DNA of 64,000 nt from Candidatus Poribacteria bacterium (GTDB taxonomy: Bacteria; Poribacteria; WGA-4E; WGA-3G). This document shows, in pieces, positions 55,751 through 64,000 of the stretch (positions are counted from its first letter, which is position 1; the number at the start of each line of letters is the position of its first letter). Where the stretch lies: the NCBI GenBank assembly GCA_022824265.1, contig JAJEAG010000086.1, positions 1 to 64,000 on the forward strand, given 5' to 3'. Under the pieces are notes generated by a model. It saw nothing but the letters and a program-made list of their open reading frames with translations. It did not search any database and had not been told where the DNA came from. The position numbers were made by a program, and so were the translations under genes.

Positions 55751-55803
55751 AAGAGGCTGATGTCCTCATACGAAGTCCAATTACAGCAATACATAATGGA
55801 ATG

Positions 55804-56607
55804 TTAGTCATAAGCACCTGGACGATGATTGCCCATCAATCTTTGTTGACGTTCTGTAGCCTGTTCCAAAATTGATTCATCAAATTGAAACCGATTCAAG
55901 TAGGGTGGATATTTCTGTGTTATCATACGGTTTGCATAATGAACTTGTAACAGATAACGTGTCTGGTTGCTTCGGTTAGCAGTACCTCTATGCCAAACTT
56001 CACTCCTGAAAATAACGACATCACCAGCATTGCATAGTATACTCTTTTCCGTAGCACCCTTCCACTCCGTTTCACCATCAGGTCGTCGTCCAGAAAGATG
56101 ACTACCGGGAACAAACTTTGTCGGTCCAAGGTCTTCATATAGGTCATCTAAGTAATAGTGTGCAGTTGTAATGAATATCGGCACCTTCACACGAGAATCT
56201 TCCAATACGTCAGCAGGAAGTGGAATAGGTATATAATCGCTATGTAGTCCTTGATCCGGTCGACCAGGTCCTGTCATCCAAGATGTCATACCAATAACAT
56301 GACAATCTCCGCCATGCACCGCTTCCGCCAACTCAATCACCGGAGATTTATCAAGATAATGTAGGAATACTGCATCACGATTAAAGGCATTATTGATATG
56401 TTTGTTGAGAAAACCAGATCCATTTTCTGGAATGCTATGCTTGTCAAAACTCGCGGGAATTGCCGTTAATTTATCCATCGCATCTCGGAGTTCTACAAGT
56501 TCTTCAGCATTAATTACCTTTGGCAAATAGGCATAACCATCTTCTTCCATTGCTTTGACTTGGTTTTCAAGATCCGGATATGCTATGAGTGGTAACGCTT
56601 CGCTCAT
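55804..56607 (-). CDS. Phytanoyl-CoA dioxygenase (PhyH) family protein
   Basis: An Fe(II)/2-oxoglutarate-dependent hydroxylase of 267 residues. His122 and Asp124 in LHSDYIP and the distal His206 in WHRGTANRS form the facial triad; Arg in NQTRYLLQVHY binds 2-oxoglutarate. The substrate is unknown; the family is often expanded in marine bacteria. A good promoter lies upstream. Confidence 0.88.
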   Translation of the reverse strand: MSEALPLIAYPDLENQVKAMEEDGYAYLPKVINAEELVELRDAMDKLTAIPASFDKHSIPENGSGFLNKHINNAFNRDAVFLHYLDKSPVIELAEAVHGGDCHVIGMTSWMTGPGRPDQGLHSDYIPIPLPADVLEDSRVKVPIFITTAHYYLDDLYEDLGPTKFVPGSHLSGRRPDGETEWKGATEKSILCNAGDVVIFRSEVWHRGTANRSNQTRYLLQVHYANRMITQKYPPYLNRFQFDESILEQATERQQRLMGNHRPGAYD

Positions 56608-56660
56608 TGTCTCATCTCCTTAAATACAACCCTATTGATGAATTGGGACATCTTCAATAC

Positions 56661-56689
56661 ATCCTAACAACTTTTTAGGGACATGTCAA
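56661..56689 (-). promoter_or_regulatory. Promoter of the PhyH-EamA pair
   Basis: On the minus strand TTGACA (56689-56684) and TAGGAT (56666-56661) are 17 bases apart, about 50 bases before the PhyH start. Beyond it, 56690-56955 is AT-rich and shows no gene. Confidence 0.6.
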
Positions 56690-56955
56690 CTAATTTATTG
56701 AATAATTCGTTATATAATGCATCCAAACATGTGTTATGTAAAGAAAATACAATTCGGCAAATCTATCCATTTATAGCAAATATCTTACATAATTCATGAT
56801 TTAGAATTTGAAATCCATAATGTTATCTTAGCTATACTATACGACTAACAGAACTATACAAAATGAACACAATGTTGAAGCCAATTGTTACATAGGAAAT
56901 TGTAATTTGCAGAATGTTGATAAAATAATATTTAAATAGTAAGGGAGTGAAAAAA

Positions 56956-57219
56956 ATGAAAAATAAAGACACAATGCAAGAAGATATGGAATCAGCAAAA
57001 GATTCAGCTATCCGCGTCCCTGGGGTAATACTGGAATCTTTACCCGGAAACCTGTTCAGCGTCCAATTAACAGAGAACGACCATAAAGTTGTAGCATACC
57101 TTGCTGGAAAAATGATGCAACACAAAATATGGGTTCTACCGGGTGATCAAGTTACCGTTGAACTTTCCCCTTACGACCTAACGCGCGGACGAATTGTCTG
57201 GAGAAATCCCGGTTCATAA
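56956..57219 (+). CDS. infA: Translation initiation factor IF-1
   Basis: An 87-residue OB-fold factor that blocks the A site during initiation. The core [18 protein letters not shown], then [17 protein letters not shown] and [16 protein letters not shown] are unmistakable. An N-terminal extension of about 12 residues (rich in Met, Asp, Glu) exceeds the usual 72-residue form. ATG 56956 lies eight bases after GGGAG. In most bacteria infA sits between secY and rpmJ; here it is alone, about 30 kb away. Confidence 0.93.
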   Translation: MKNKDTMQEDMESAKDSAIRVPGVILESLPGNLFSVQLTENDHKVVAYLAGKMMQHKIWVLPGDQVTVELSPYDLTRGRIVWRNPGS

Positions 57220-57262
57220 ATACCTCCTAATGAACATTGAATTATTGCAATACAACACAATT

Positions 57263-57282
57263 GTGCATCCGAAAATGTGTAT
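57263..57282 (+). repeat. 20-bp direct repeat, copy 1, start of leader cassette 1
   Basis: GTGCATCCGAAAATGTGTAT is identical to the copy at 57491-57510. It is followed by a T7 tract, a CCGC/GCGG stem (57324-57337), and a short ORF with a strong ribosome site. Confidence 0.9.
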
Positions 57283-57354
57283 TAGTGAATCATTATCATT
57301 TTTTTGGTAATGGTATCCTAATGCCGCTGAATTGCGGAAAAGGAGGTATTTGTT

Positions 57355-57387
57355 ATGTTATCAAATCAGAGGAGGTGTGACACTTAG
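57355..57387 (+). CDS. Putative 10-residue leader ORF 1
   Basis: ATG at 57355 follows AAAAGGAGGT at good spacing and encodes MLSNQRRCDT before TAG. It overlaps the first palindrome at 57376. Its layout mirrors the 26-residue ORF at 57636. Whether it is translated is unknown. Confidence 0.35.
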   Translation: MLSNQRRCDT

Positions 57388-57421
57388 TGTTACGCCCTTT
57401 GGTGTGACACCAAGTGTCGCA
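57376..57421 (+). promoter_or_regulatory. Two operator-like palindromes
   Basis: TGTGACAC-TTA-GTGTTACG (57376-57394) and TGTGACAC-CAA-GTGTCGCA (57403-57421) are two 19-base imperfect palindromes with identical left halves, 27 bases apart. They could be binding sites of a dimeric regulator, or stems in the transcript. Confidence 0.5.
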
Positions 57422-57432
57422 CACTTTCTGGC

Positions 57433-57457
57433 GGGACAGAGGTATATCCTCTGTCCC
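57433..57457 (+). terminator. Ten-base-pair hairpin, possible terminator
   Basis: GGGACAGAGG (57433-57442) pairs perfectly with CCTCTGTCCC (57448-57457) around TATAT. Only a short AATTTT follows, so termination is possible but not assured. It would end leader transcript 1 ahead of cassette 2. Confidence 0.45.
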
Positions 57458-57490
57458 CAATTTTGTACTATTCCAGTAGTTTTCTTAAAA

Positions 57491-57510
57491 GTGCATCCGA
57501 AAATGTGTAT
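57491..57510 (+). repeat. 20-bp direct repeat, copy 2, start of leader cassette 2
   Basis: Identical to 57263-57282, 228 bases away. It lies directly upstream of a promoter candidate and a T7 tract, as copy 1 does, so it could be an activator site duplicated with the cassette. Confidence 0.9.
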
Positions 57511-57521
57511 AGATAGAATAT

Positions 57522-57550
57522 TTGTTATTTTTTTGAATTTGTTGTATACT
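57522..57550 (+). promoter_or_regulatory. Candidate promoter of leader cassette 2
   Basis: TTGTTA (57522-57527) and TATACT (57545-57550) have 17-base spacing. A perfect stem GGATGTC-TGTT-GACATCC (57583-57600) follows in the leader. Confidence 0.5.
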
Positions 57551-57635
57551 ATTGCATATTGAATAAATGCACGAAATTTCACGGATGTCTGTTGACATCC
57601 AACTCCATTTACATTAATACAAGGAGGTTACCATT

Positions 57636-57716
57636 ATGTTGTATCTGAACTACACCACCCTTAATCCTAACCTATTGCGTCTAAGGCGATGGTGCCTCTG
57701 TCCATTAACAATATAA
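57636..57716 (+). CDS. Putative 26-residue leader ORF 2
   Basis: ATG at 57636 follows ACAAGGAGGTTACCATT, a near-perfect ribosome site. The product MLYLNYTTLNPNLLRLRRWC plus six residues (LCPLTI) is hydrophobic with an Arg-Arg-Trp-Cys step, and resembles leader ORF 1 in its MLxxN start and Arg-Arg...Cys. The sigma-like gene starts 52 bases later. Confidence 0.45.
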   Translation: MLYLNYTTLNPNLLRLRRWCLCPLTI

Positions 57717-57768
57717 TAGATTGGAAATGGCATAGGTACCCTCGACGCTCGCTGAGGAGTCGTTATCT

Positions 57769-58143
57769 ATGTCCAATTTTAATCCCGATTTTTGGGAAAT
57801 TCCGGTCCCACCGGAATTCTTTGATCAACTTACTACGGAAGACCACCTCTGGTATCAAACCTCAAGTGACGAATATACACATATACGTCACATCAAAAGA
57901 CGAAAAGTCCTAAAACAAATTCGTCAGATTATATCTAAGGAACTCACTGACCGTCAAAACGATTGCGTTAAACTCTATTTCTATGAAGGAAAAACACAAG
58001 AGGAGATCGGTGAAATACTCGGCATCTCTCGTCGAGTCGTAAGTCAGCATCTCTTTGGAGTAACACGGGACGGGAGGAGAGTCGGCGGCGCGATAAACAA
58101 AATACGCAAATTGTGTCGCAAATTAGGAATACACTATCCGTAG
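57769..58143 (+). CDS. Sigma-70 region-4-like DNA-binding protein
   Basis: A 124-residue protein. The C-terminal half (from residue 58) is a helix-turn-helix of the sigma region 4 type: ELTDRQNDCVKLYFYEGKTQ then EEIGEILGISRRVVSQHLFG. Conserved residues 1-40 form no known domain and contain no region 2, so it cannot act as a complete sigma factor; a regulator or phage-like sigma relative is possible. GAGGAG precedes the ATG. The duplicated leader cassettes lie immediately upstream. Confidence 0.75.
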   Translation: MSNFNPDFWEIPVPPEFFDQLTTEDHLWYQTSSDEYTHIRHIKRRKVLKQIRQIISKELTDRQNDCVKLYFYEGKTQEEIGEILGISRRVVSQHLFGVTRDGRRVGGAINKIRKLCRKLGIHYP

Positions 58144-58459
58144 TTAGAATCAACGGATCTAACAGTTATTATAAGGGACTCATCATGTGGAGTAGTCTTA
58201 ATGATTCACTCGCAAGGTGAGTCCTAAATCTTACTTACCCCGAATTCAATCAAGGAAATTCGGAAATTCAACCCAAATATTACGGTCAAACACCCTACTT
58301 GCTTTAAGTCTAATCTCTTCATCATTTAGTCCAATAACGGACTCCCACCTCCAATAAATCTTCAGATTGCCAAATAACTCGTATCTGTGTTATCCTACGT
58401 ATCGTTTCTATTCCATAAGACTTACAATAATCCCGCGCAAATTGCATAAGGAGAATCAC
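58144..58459 (+). other. Gap between the sigma-like gene and the oxidoreductase
   Basis: No gene is seen. GGACTCA (58176-58182) can pair with TGAGTCC (58218-58224), possibly ending the sigma-like transcript. TTGCCA (58367-58372) and TTATCC (58390-58395) with 17-base spacing could be the promoter of the next gene; the match is weak. Confidence 0.35.
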
Positions 58460-59647
58460 ATGGCAATACGGATTGCGATCATCGGTTGTGGTGGCATGGC
58501 AAACGGACATCTCAACGCATATCTTACAATTCATAATACAGAACCCGGGAAGGTGGAACTCGTTGCAATGTGTGATGAAGTTAAAGACCGAGCAGATAAT
58601 TTCGCCAACCGCGTCAAAGAAGTAACAGGGAAAAAACCCGTTGTCTTTGATGACACTGACACAATGCTATCAACGGTCGATTTGGATGGTGCGGATATTT
58701 GCACATCGCACGCACATCACCATATCAACGCTATTAAATGTCTCAATGCTGGTGTCAACGTCATGATAGAAAAACCGATGGGTATAACCGTCAAAGCGAC
58801 CCATGCGATTATGGCAGCCGCAAATGACAATGGAAAAATCGCTGCAACCGCAGAGAACATCCGTCGTATGCCGAGTCGACGCACTGCAGAATGGCTAATG
58901 AACGACAAAAAGATACTCGGTGAAATGCGTATGTTCCACGCACAACACGCAAGTCATCGTGAACCTAACCCACAGAGTGAATGGCACTGGCGACTCGACC
59001 TTACACTCGGTGGTGGCGGCATGGTCATGGATTCAGGTGCACATTATTGTGATACAATACGTTATCTCTTCGGTGATCCCGACACCGTTTATGGACGTGT
59101 CTGCCAATTTGAGAATCTGGAGGTAACAAAAGCTGGAGAAATCGTTAAGAATGAACAAGAAGATACATGGTTCGCAACAATCAACTTCAAGACTGGAGTC
59201 ATTGGGCTGTGGACATGCACATGGGCAGCAGTAGGACATAGTTTCAATCACGTCGTATATTACGGCAGCGAAGGATGTCTGCTTGACAATGGAGACATCT
59301 TCCACGGACCATTTGAAGGCGGAGAAGTCATCCTCAAAAATGGAACACGACTCTCTATGGAAAACCTGATTGAAGAATATATGGCAAGCCTTTCTGACGA
59401 GGAGAAAAACCGACTATTTCCACATAACTTTACAGATGGTGTCGTTCTTGAATGCTACGACTTTGTTGACGCAATTGAAAACAACCGTCCACCAGAATTA
59501 GATGCAGAAGCAGGTCTGCACGCAAAATCAATATGTGAAGCTATCTACGAATCCAACGCCTGTGGACAAGCAGTCAATTATGAAGATGTAGTATCAGGCG
59601 ACATTGAGATATATCAGAAACCGATCAACGAACGGTGGGGGTTATAG
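58460..59647 (+). CDS. Gfo/Idh/MocA-family oxidoreductase
   Basis: An NAD(P)-dependent sugar or cyclitol oxidoreductase of 395 residues. IRIAIIGCGGMANGHLNAYL is the Rossmann fold, EKPMG with its Lys near residue 105 the catalytic motif, and GGGGMVMDSGAHYCDTIRYL the C-terminal domain signature with the His pair. ATG 58460 follows AAGGAG. No secretion signal is present. The MFS gene starts directly after the stop. Confidence 0.9.
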   Translation: MAIRIAIIGCGGMANGHLNAYLTIHNTEPGKVELVAMCDEVKDRADNFANRVKEVTGKKPVVFDDTDTMLSTVDLDGADICTSHAHHHINAIKCLNAGVNVMIEKPMGITVKATHAIMAAANDNGKIAATAENIRRMPSRRTAEWLMNDKKILGEMRMFHAQHASHREPNPQSEWHWRLDLTLGGGGMVMDSGAHYCDTIRYLFGDPDTVYGRVCQFENLEVTKAGEIVKNEQEDTWFATINFKTGVIGLWTCTWAAVGHSFNHVVYYGSEGCLLDNGDIFHGPFEGGEVILKNGTRLSMENLIEEYMASLSDEEKNRLFPHNFTDGVVLECYDFVDAIENNRPPELDAEAGLHAKSICEAIYESNACGQAVNYEDVVSGDIEIYQKPINERWGL

Positions 59648-60946
59648 TTGTCTGGCAAAGAACAAGCTGCTTCCACAACAGATAAAAACATTGAACACCG
59701 TTCCCACCATAGAGATCAAGATAAAATTGTCGGTTACTTTGAAATTTTACAAACGAATCCAAATTTTCGTTGGTTGTGGTCAGGACAAGTAGTTAGCCTA
59801 TTAGGTGATTGGTTTAACCTCATCGCCTCCGCAATACTAATCCTTAATCTGACAAAATCAGGTTTAGCATTAGGTGTATTGTTTACAATACGTATGCTTG
59901 CCCCTTTTTTTGTCGCCCCATTGGCAGGAATCTGCGCTGACCGCTACAACCGAAAGCATATTCTAATTGCCACTGATATCGTCCGTGGGCTGCTTCTTAT
60001 CGGCTATCTCTTTGTAAAGGACGAAAAAGACATCTGGTTACTTTATCTCCTCACTACGTTACTTTATGGTGTAAGTGGTTTTTTCAGTCCTGCACGAAGC
60101 GCAATTCTGCCCGATGTCACCTCACGAAATGAACTCGGTACTGCCAATGCATTAAGTGCTACAACTTGGTCTGTAATGCTTGCTTTTGGTGCTGCTATAG
60201 GGGGCGTTACAGCAGGACTGTTTGGTGTTCACACTGCATTTATAATTGATGGACTTACCTTTTTCGTTTCAGCCGTACTGCTTCTCCAGATTAAACTACC
60301 CAACCGTTCAGACTCAGCATCTGATATGCGAAGCGGTCCACAACTTTCAAGCATAAGCTACATGTTCCGTCACCCGGATATTTTCTTTATAACGCTCCAT
60401 AAAGCGGTAATCGCACTTCTATTGTCTTCAGGATTTCAAGTTGCACAAGTTGAAATTGCCAAAACACATTTCGCAATAGGTATTGATGGGGCAATCAGTT
60501 TAGGTTTGATGTTCTGTATGGGAGGTGTTGGTAGTGGTATAGGTCCTATTGTCGCAAGGTTATGGACTGGAGACAAGGATAAACCGCTTCGACGAAGCAT
60601 CAGTCTGGGTTATCTGATTGGTTCAATTGGATTGGTAATCACTGCACCGCTGCTAAGTCTACCTATTGTCATATTCGGTGGGTTTATCCGTAGTATTGGC
60701 GGCGGAATTGCTTGGGTATTTTCAACCCAACTGCTCCTCCAACATGCCCCAAACGAAATTCGCGGACGCATCTTCGGAACCGAATTTGCCCTCTTTACAC
60801 TTATGGGTGCCATCGCTACTGCGATTGTCGGAGCCTTAATGGACATTGTTGGTGTACAAACCGTATTATGGGGAATGACATCTCTTCCGATAATCCCAGC
60901 ACTATTATGGTGGATTTGGCAATCACAATACAGCAAAGCATCTTAA
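59648..60946 (+). CDS. MFS transporter (MFS_3/EntS-like)
   Basis: A twelve-helix major facilitator of 432 residues. After a hydrophilic start of about 40 residues come NFRWLWSGQVVSLLGDWFN and ADRYNRKHILIATDIVRGLL, typical of the MFS_3 group of exporters. The start is TTG at 59648, immediately after the oxidoreductase stop, with GGTGGGGG upstream. It is co-transcribed with the oxidoreductase; the transported compound is unknown. Confidence 0.87.
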   Translation: MSGKEQAASTTDKNIEHRSHHRDQDKIVGYFEILQTNPNFRWLWSGQVVSLLGDWFNLIASAILILNLTKSGLALGVLFTIRMLAPFFVAPLAGICADRYNRKHILIATDIVRGLLLIGYLFVKDEKDIWLLYLLTTLLYGVSGFFSPARSAILPDVTSRNELGTANALSATTWSVMLAFGAAIGGVTAGLFGVHTAFIIDGLTFFVSAVLLLQIKLPNRSDSASDMRSGPQLSSISYMFRHPDIFFITLHKAVIALLLSSGFQVAQVEIAKTHFAIGIDGAISLGLMFCMGGVGSGIGPIVARLWTGDKDKPLRRSISLGYLIGSIGLVITAPLLSLPIVIFGGFIRSIGGGIAWVFSTQLLLQHAPNEIRGRIFGTEFALFTLMGAIATAIVGALMDIVGVQTVLWGMTSLPIIPALLWWIWQSQYSKAS

Positions 60947-61048
60947 AATAACGAATTAAATAGAATACGAGAAGTCTATATATCTAAATCCAAGGAATAA
61001 TGGACGTTTTGACATATTACAATCTACATTTCTTCATATTCTTCAATC

Positions 61049-61783
61049 CTATTCATCCTCATCTTCAGCATAAGAATGTCCGCTGAAAATTGCCCGAACC
61101 TGTTTTGCTGCTTTCGGTCCTGATAACAATTTCCCAATACGGTCACCTTCCTGTTCCAATAAAGCTTTGACATTCGTTAATACCGCTTCCAACTTTTCTC
61201 CCGGAAACTTACATGCACCATTTTCATCCATGTGTATGATCTCACCAGGTGCCACATCCATTCCTCTTATTGAAACAGGGACATTGACAGCCTGAACTGC
61301 CATGCCTCCGTGTCCAGGGGTAATTCCACTCAACAAGTATTGGAATTCCATCGGACGTATCTCATCAATATCGCGCGAAGGACCATTTGAGATTGCTCCT
61401 AAACATCCCACAGACTTCATTGCTGCTGTCATATTCCCACCAGCTAATCCCACTTTATCCGCTAATTCTGGAGGGAATTTCTGTTCAAATGCTAATATTG
61501 TCGGTTTCGGAGATGCATCTAACGCATCAATCACATCCATAAAAGAGAGTTCAGAGAAACCTGGATCAGGTATTCCGTAGACACATGTCACAGCATAACC
61601 CGCTACTGCCCCCAACTCAGGATACATGCATCGGATAGTAGTGTCTGTATACCAGTTTTCAGTCCACGGGTTGTACAGTCCAAGACACAGCGGATTTCCC
61701 GGATACGTAGCGACTACATTGGTTATTGAAGGTGTATCATATTTTCGCAATTCTGCTAACATTTCTTGTTCAGTTAATGCCAT
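61049..61783 (-). CDS. RraA-like family protein
   Basis: A 244-residue protein of the RraA/HMG-aldolase fold. It opens with LRKYDTPSITNVVATYP; GLAGGNMTAAMKSVGCLGAI and SNGPSRDIDEIR are the conserved blocks near the active site, followed by VSIRGMDVAPGEIIHMDENG. Some members are 4-hydroxy-4-methyl-2-oxoglutarate aldolases, others inhibit RNase E. Its pairing with an HpcH/HpaI aldolase favours catabolism of a hydroxy-acid or aromatic breakdown product. Confidence 0.82.
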   Translation of the reverse strand: MALTEQEMLAELRKYDTPSITNVVATYPGNPLCLGLYNPWTENWYTDTTIRCMYPELGAVAGYAVTCVYGIPDPGFSELSFMDVIDALDASPKPTILAFEQKFPPELADKVGLAGGNMTAAMKSVGCLGAISNGPSRDIDEIRPMEFQYLLSGITPGHGGMAVQAVNVPVSIRGMDVAPGEIIHMDENGACKFPGEKLEAVLTNVKALLEQEGDRIGKLLSGPKAAKQVRAIFSGHSYAEDEDE

Positions 61784-61834
61784 ACTATTCCTCTTATAAT
61801 ATATTCCTTATAATATATTCCACTGTTATGTTCA

Positions 61835-62713
61835 TTACACGGGCAAAGTCCGACCCGCATAAGCACGTCCAATACGAGCAGTTTCTTCGCCAGAACCACA
61901 GATTCTCACACCAGCATCAATACTCGCTTCAATCGTACCGGGTGATGCACTTTCCAAAAACTTAAGACCCGCAGATTTACATGCAGCAAATACACGATCC
62001 CTTGCATCTTGGAGTTCTTGCGGACGCGGGTTTGGTTGGTGTTTATACCCAAACGACATGCTCATATCACCTGGACCCCATTCTGCAAAAGCAATTCCAG
62101 GAACACGCGCAGTCATTTCAACATTTGCCAAGGCACGTTTATTCTCAAACTTTAGACCGAGAAGCAACTCACCGTTTGGATTCAGGGGCCAAGGGTCAGC
62201 AGTATCAAGATATTGGTCAACAGAAACTCCCCAGATATGTGAAGCAGGTCCCTGTCCGGCAGAACCTCGCCTACCGACATCCAATTGTGTCCCTACACCA
62301 ATAGTTTGGAATGGATAACGGCATGCCTCAACAAATGCTTTTACAGCCTCTGGCGACTCAGCATGACATAGCAGTAAACCGTGCACACCGCGTGCAAGTA
62401 ATTGCCGCATTTGCCATCCGTTTGCACGAATTACGTCTGCACTAACGCCATCAACTGGTAATTCAACAATTACTGCAGGAGTTTTGTGTCCACTATTCGT
62501 GGGACCTCCATCTGCCAGTCCACGCATATAACTGTCTAAACCTGATAGATCAAAACAACCGTGTTCCATACCGATGTTGATATAGTCAGCCCATGTGTTT
62601 GACATTGCATGACCAGCATCATAATTCAAGTCTGAAGTTGTGTGGCTTCCAGTATAGAAAACCGGTTGATCTGCTTCTAACAATTCAATTGCTTTATTAA
62701 CCCGTTTGGGCAT
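61835..62713 (-). CDS. HpcH/HpaI-family aldolase
   Basis: A class II aldolase of about 292 residues. YINIGMEHGCFDLSGLDSYM, GVHGLLLCHAESPEAVKAFV and GIAFAEWGPGDMSMSFGYK supply the metal-binding Glu and Asp positions of the barrel. ATG 62713 follows AAGGAG at seven bases; an eight-residue upstream extension is discounted. RraA lies 51 bases downstream in the same operon. Confidence 0.85.
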   Translation of the reverse strand: MPKRVNKAIELLEADQPVFYTGSHTTSDLNYDAGHAMSNTWADYINIGMEHGCFDLSGLDSYMRGLADGGPTNSGHKTPAVIVELPVDGVSADVIRANGWQMRQLLARGVHGLLLCHAESPEAVKAFVEACRYPFQTIGVGTQLDVGRRGSAGQGPASHIWGVSVDQYLDTADPWPLNPNGELLLGLKFENKRALANVEMTARVPGIAFAEWGPGDMSMSFGYKHQPNPRPQELQDARDRVFAACKSAGLKFLESASPGTIEASIDAGVRICGSGEETARIGRAYAGRTLPV

Positions 62714-62786
62714 TATATTACTCCTTAAATAATCCACGTGATATTATTGCATAGTGGCACGTATCTGTAGTTGGTATATAGATGTT

Positions 62787-62815
62787 ATCATATAGATAGT
62801 TGAGCAATCTGTCAA
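62787..62815 (-). promoter_or_regulatory. Promoter of the HpcH-RraA operon
   Basis: On the minus strand TTGACA (62815-62810) and TATGAT (62792-62787) are 17 bases apart, about 75 bases before the aldolase start. Confidence 0.65.
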
Positions 62816-62947
62816 GTTGATTTTAATGAAGAGACATTCAGTTTTCCAAATCCTATCATTTTCAATATGAAGCCTTGTCGCGACTTTACAACATATTTCT
62901 ACGAATCAACGAAAACTAAATAGCCCTGGGATTCCACACATCCAAAC

Positions 62948-62976
62948 TTGACAAGTTAGTAAAAATAAGGTAAGTT
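62948..62976 (+). promoter_or_regulatory. Candidate promoter of the right-edge dehydrogenase
   Basis: TTGACA (62948-62953) and TAAGTT (62971-62976) have 17-base spacing. The -10 is weak. It is divergent from the promoter at 62787; the rest of the gap shows nothing. Confidence 0.4.
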
Positions 62977-63040
62977 AATAAGGTAAAGACCGCAATGTTA
63001 TTGTCTATTATTATTACTTCTCTGTAGGAGTTAATATACT

Positions 63041-63988
63041 TTGAGAGCACTTGTAATCAAATTATTGCCTGATAAACGGCGCGAAAAAGGACTCGTCACT
63101 GATTGGAAAGAACCTACTCCACCTGTTCGAAATGAGGTGTTGTGTGAAGCAGTCTTTACAGGTTTAACAAACGGCACTGAACGTAATCAGCTTATCGGTG
63201 GTAACTACGCACCATCGGATGAAAATCTACCCAGTGGAGGTGGTTATCAAAACGTTGGACGTGTCATTGAAACTGGACCTGATGTAACACAACTTCAAGT
63301 GGATGACCTTATTTACGCAAGCGTTGACCATGTTGAACGTTTCACTATTCAGGAAAACGGGCTACTGTTGAAATTACCCAATGACGTTGATCCTGCTGAC
63401 GCAGCATTATTCGGTATTTCGGGTGTAGCGATGCACTGCTGTCGTAGAGTTGATCCGCGTATCGGAGAAAAAGTCCTCATTGTCGGTCAAGGTTGTATCG
63501 GTATGTTTGCCGCACAGATTGCCAATGCAATGGGAGCACGCGTTTCCGTTTGTGATATTGATGAATCCCGATTGGAACAGGCGCGCAAACTCGGTGTTGC
63601 AGAACAAGTTTTCAATACAAGCGATGATGGTTGGAATAGGTTAATTGGAGAAGGTGCTTATGATGCTGTAATGGATTTCGCTGGTGCAGTAGATATGGTC
63701 ACCCCGATGATACGTGCATGCAAAACGCGTGGACGTTTGCTATTAGTCGCAGGTAGATTCGATGTGAACTATACCTTCAACATAGGTCAATTTAAGGAGG
63801 TTAGTATACTACACTGTAGTCATTTCACGCGTGATGATCTGGATAATCTGTGTCGTCTTCTCCAGCAGGGATCGGTCAAAATCGCACCTCTAATTCGCCA
63901 TCGGGTAAACGTCAACGATGCATCACAGATATACAACTGGCTACGAGATGAACCGATGCGTTTGCTTGGAACCGTATTTGAATGGTAA
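63041..63988 (+). CDS. Zinc-independent medium-chain dehydrogenase
   Basis: A 315-residue MDR protein. The N-terminal catalytic domain has FTGLTNGTERNQL where zinc enzymes have CGSD, and lacks the four-Cys structural lobe, so it should not bind zinc; GTE-type relatives include BchC-like dehydrogenases. The Rossmann motif is VLIVGQGCIGMFAAQIANAM. The start is TTG at 63041 with TAGGAG ten bases upstream. The gene is complete, ending twelve bases from the window edge. Confidence 0.85.
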   Translation: MRALVIKLLPDKRREKGLVTDWKEPTPPVRNEVLCEAVFTGLTNGTERNQLIGGNYAPSDENLPSGGGYQNVGRVIETGPDVTQLQVDDLIYASVDHVERFTIQENGLLLKLPNDVDPADAALFGISGVAMHCCRRVDPRIGEKVLIVGQGCIGMFAAQIANAMGARVSVCDIDESRLEQARKLGVAEQVFNTSDDGWNRLIGEGAYDAVMDFAGAVDMVTPMIRACKTRGRLLLVAGRFDVNYTFNIGQFKEVSILHCSHFTRDDLDNLCRLLQQGSVKIAPLIRHRVNVNDASQIYNWLRDEPMRLLGTVFEW

Positions 63989-64000
63989 TCCAGATTTTCT

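Noticed and set aside
57332-57562. 76-residue reading frame in the leader region
   Set aside because: Starts at TTG without a ribosome site and runs through palindromes, a hairpin and the 20-base repeat; the structured non-coding reading fits better.

Overview
The window is an AT-rich bacterial chromosome segment, Gram-negative in character: it encodes Sec export (SecD, SecF, SecY), several lipoproteins and an OmpP1/FadL-like outer-membrane barrel. The accessory genes (a sulfatase, a LamG protein, a phytanoyl-CoA dioxygenase, Gfo/Idh/MocA and zinc dehydrogenases, SMP-30, HpcH/HpaI aldolase, RraA, ThuA-like) together with several short dispersed repeats suggest a member of Candidatus Poribacteria or a close relative. 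That placement is inference from gene content. Many genes start with TTG or GTG, and several TTGACA-N17/18-TATAAT-like promoters are visible.

Layout. 1-0.84 kb: non-coding, with a structured segment resembling an IS200/IS605 right end (omegaRNA-like) and fragments of dispersed repeats. 0.84-4.4 kb: epimerase plus two zinc dehydrogenases, then apt. 4.5 kb: tRNA-Arg(CCT). 4.8-10.2 kb: secD, secF, an unknown protein and a sigma-54 activator. 10.2-13.3 kb (minus): small orphan protein, MoxR ATPase, GHMP kinase, HU. 13.9-23.7 kb (plus, except LamG): asd, mtnK, a CbpA-like co-chaperone, aspartate aminotransferase, sulfatase, lipoproteins and an outer-membrane barrel.

23.8-43.2 kb (minus): one large str-S10-spc-alpha cluster, rpsL to rplQ, with 31 genes. 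rpmD and infA are missing from it; infA lies alone at 57 kb. The rpsL leader contains an intrinsic-terminator-like hairpin, the tuf-rpsJ gap holds a long inverted repeat, and ribosomal protein S12 carries unusual residues at classic streptomycin-resistance positions.

43.5-51.9 kb (minus): nagA, a ThuA-like gene, folA, a cluster of related lipoproteins, thyA, dut, SMP-30 and tRNA-Arg(CCG). The lipoproteins sit between folA and thyA. One is frameshifted, and a decayed copy of the thyA 3' end lies between two of them, recording a tandem duplication.

52-64 kb: accessory region with a promoter-driven unknown short ORF, a Ser/Arg-rich membrane protein and partner, EamA exporter, PhyH enzyme, infA, a duplicated leader-ORF cassette with paired palindromes ahead of a sigma-region-4-like gene, an oxidoreductase with an MFS transporter, an RraA/HpcH pair, and a dehydrogenase at the right edge. 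The best candidates for undescribed biology are the duplicated leader cassette at 57.26-57.72 kb and the repeat-built lipoprotein family at 46.2-49.5 kb.
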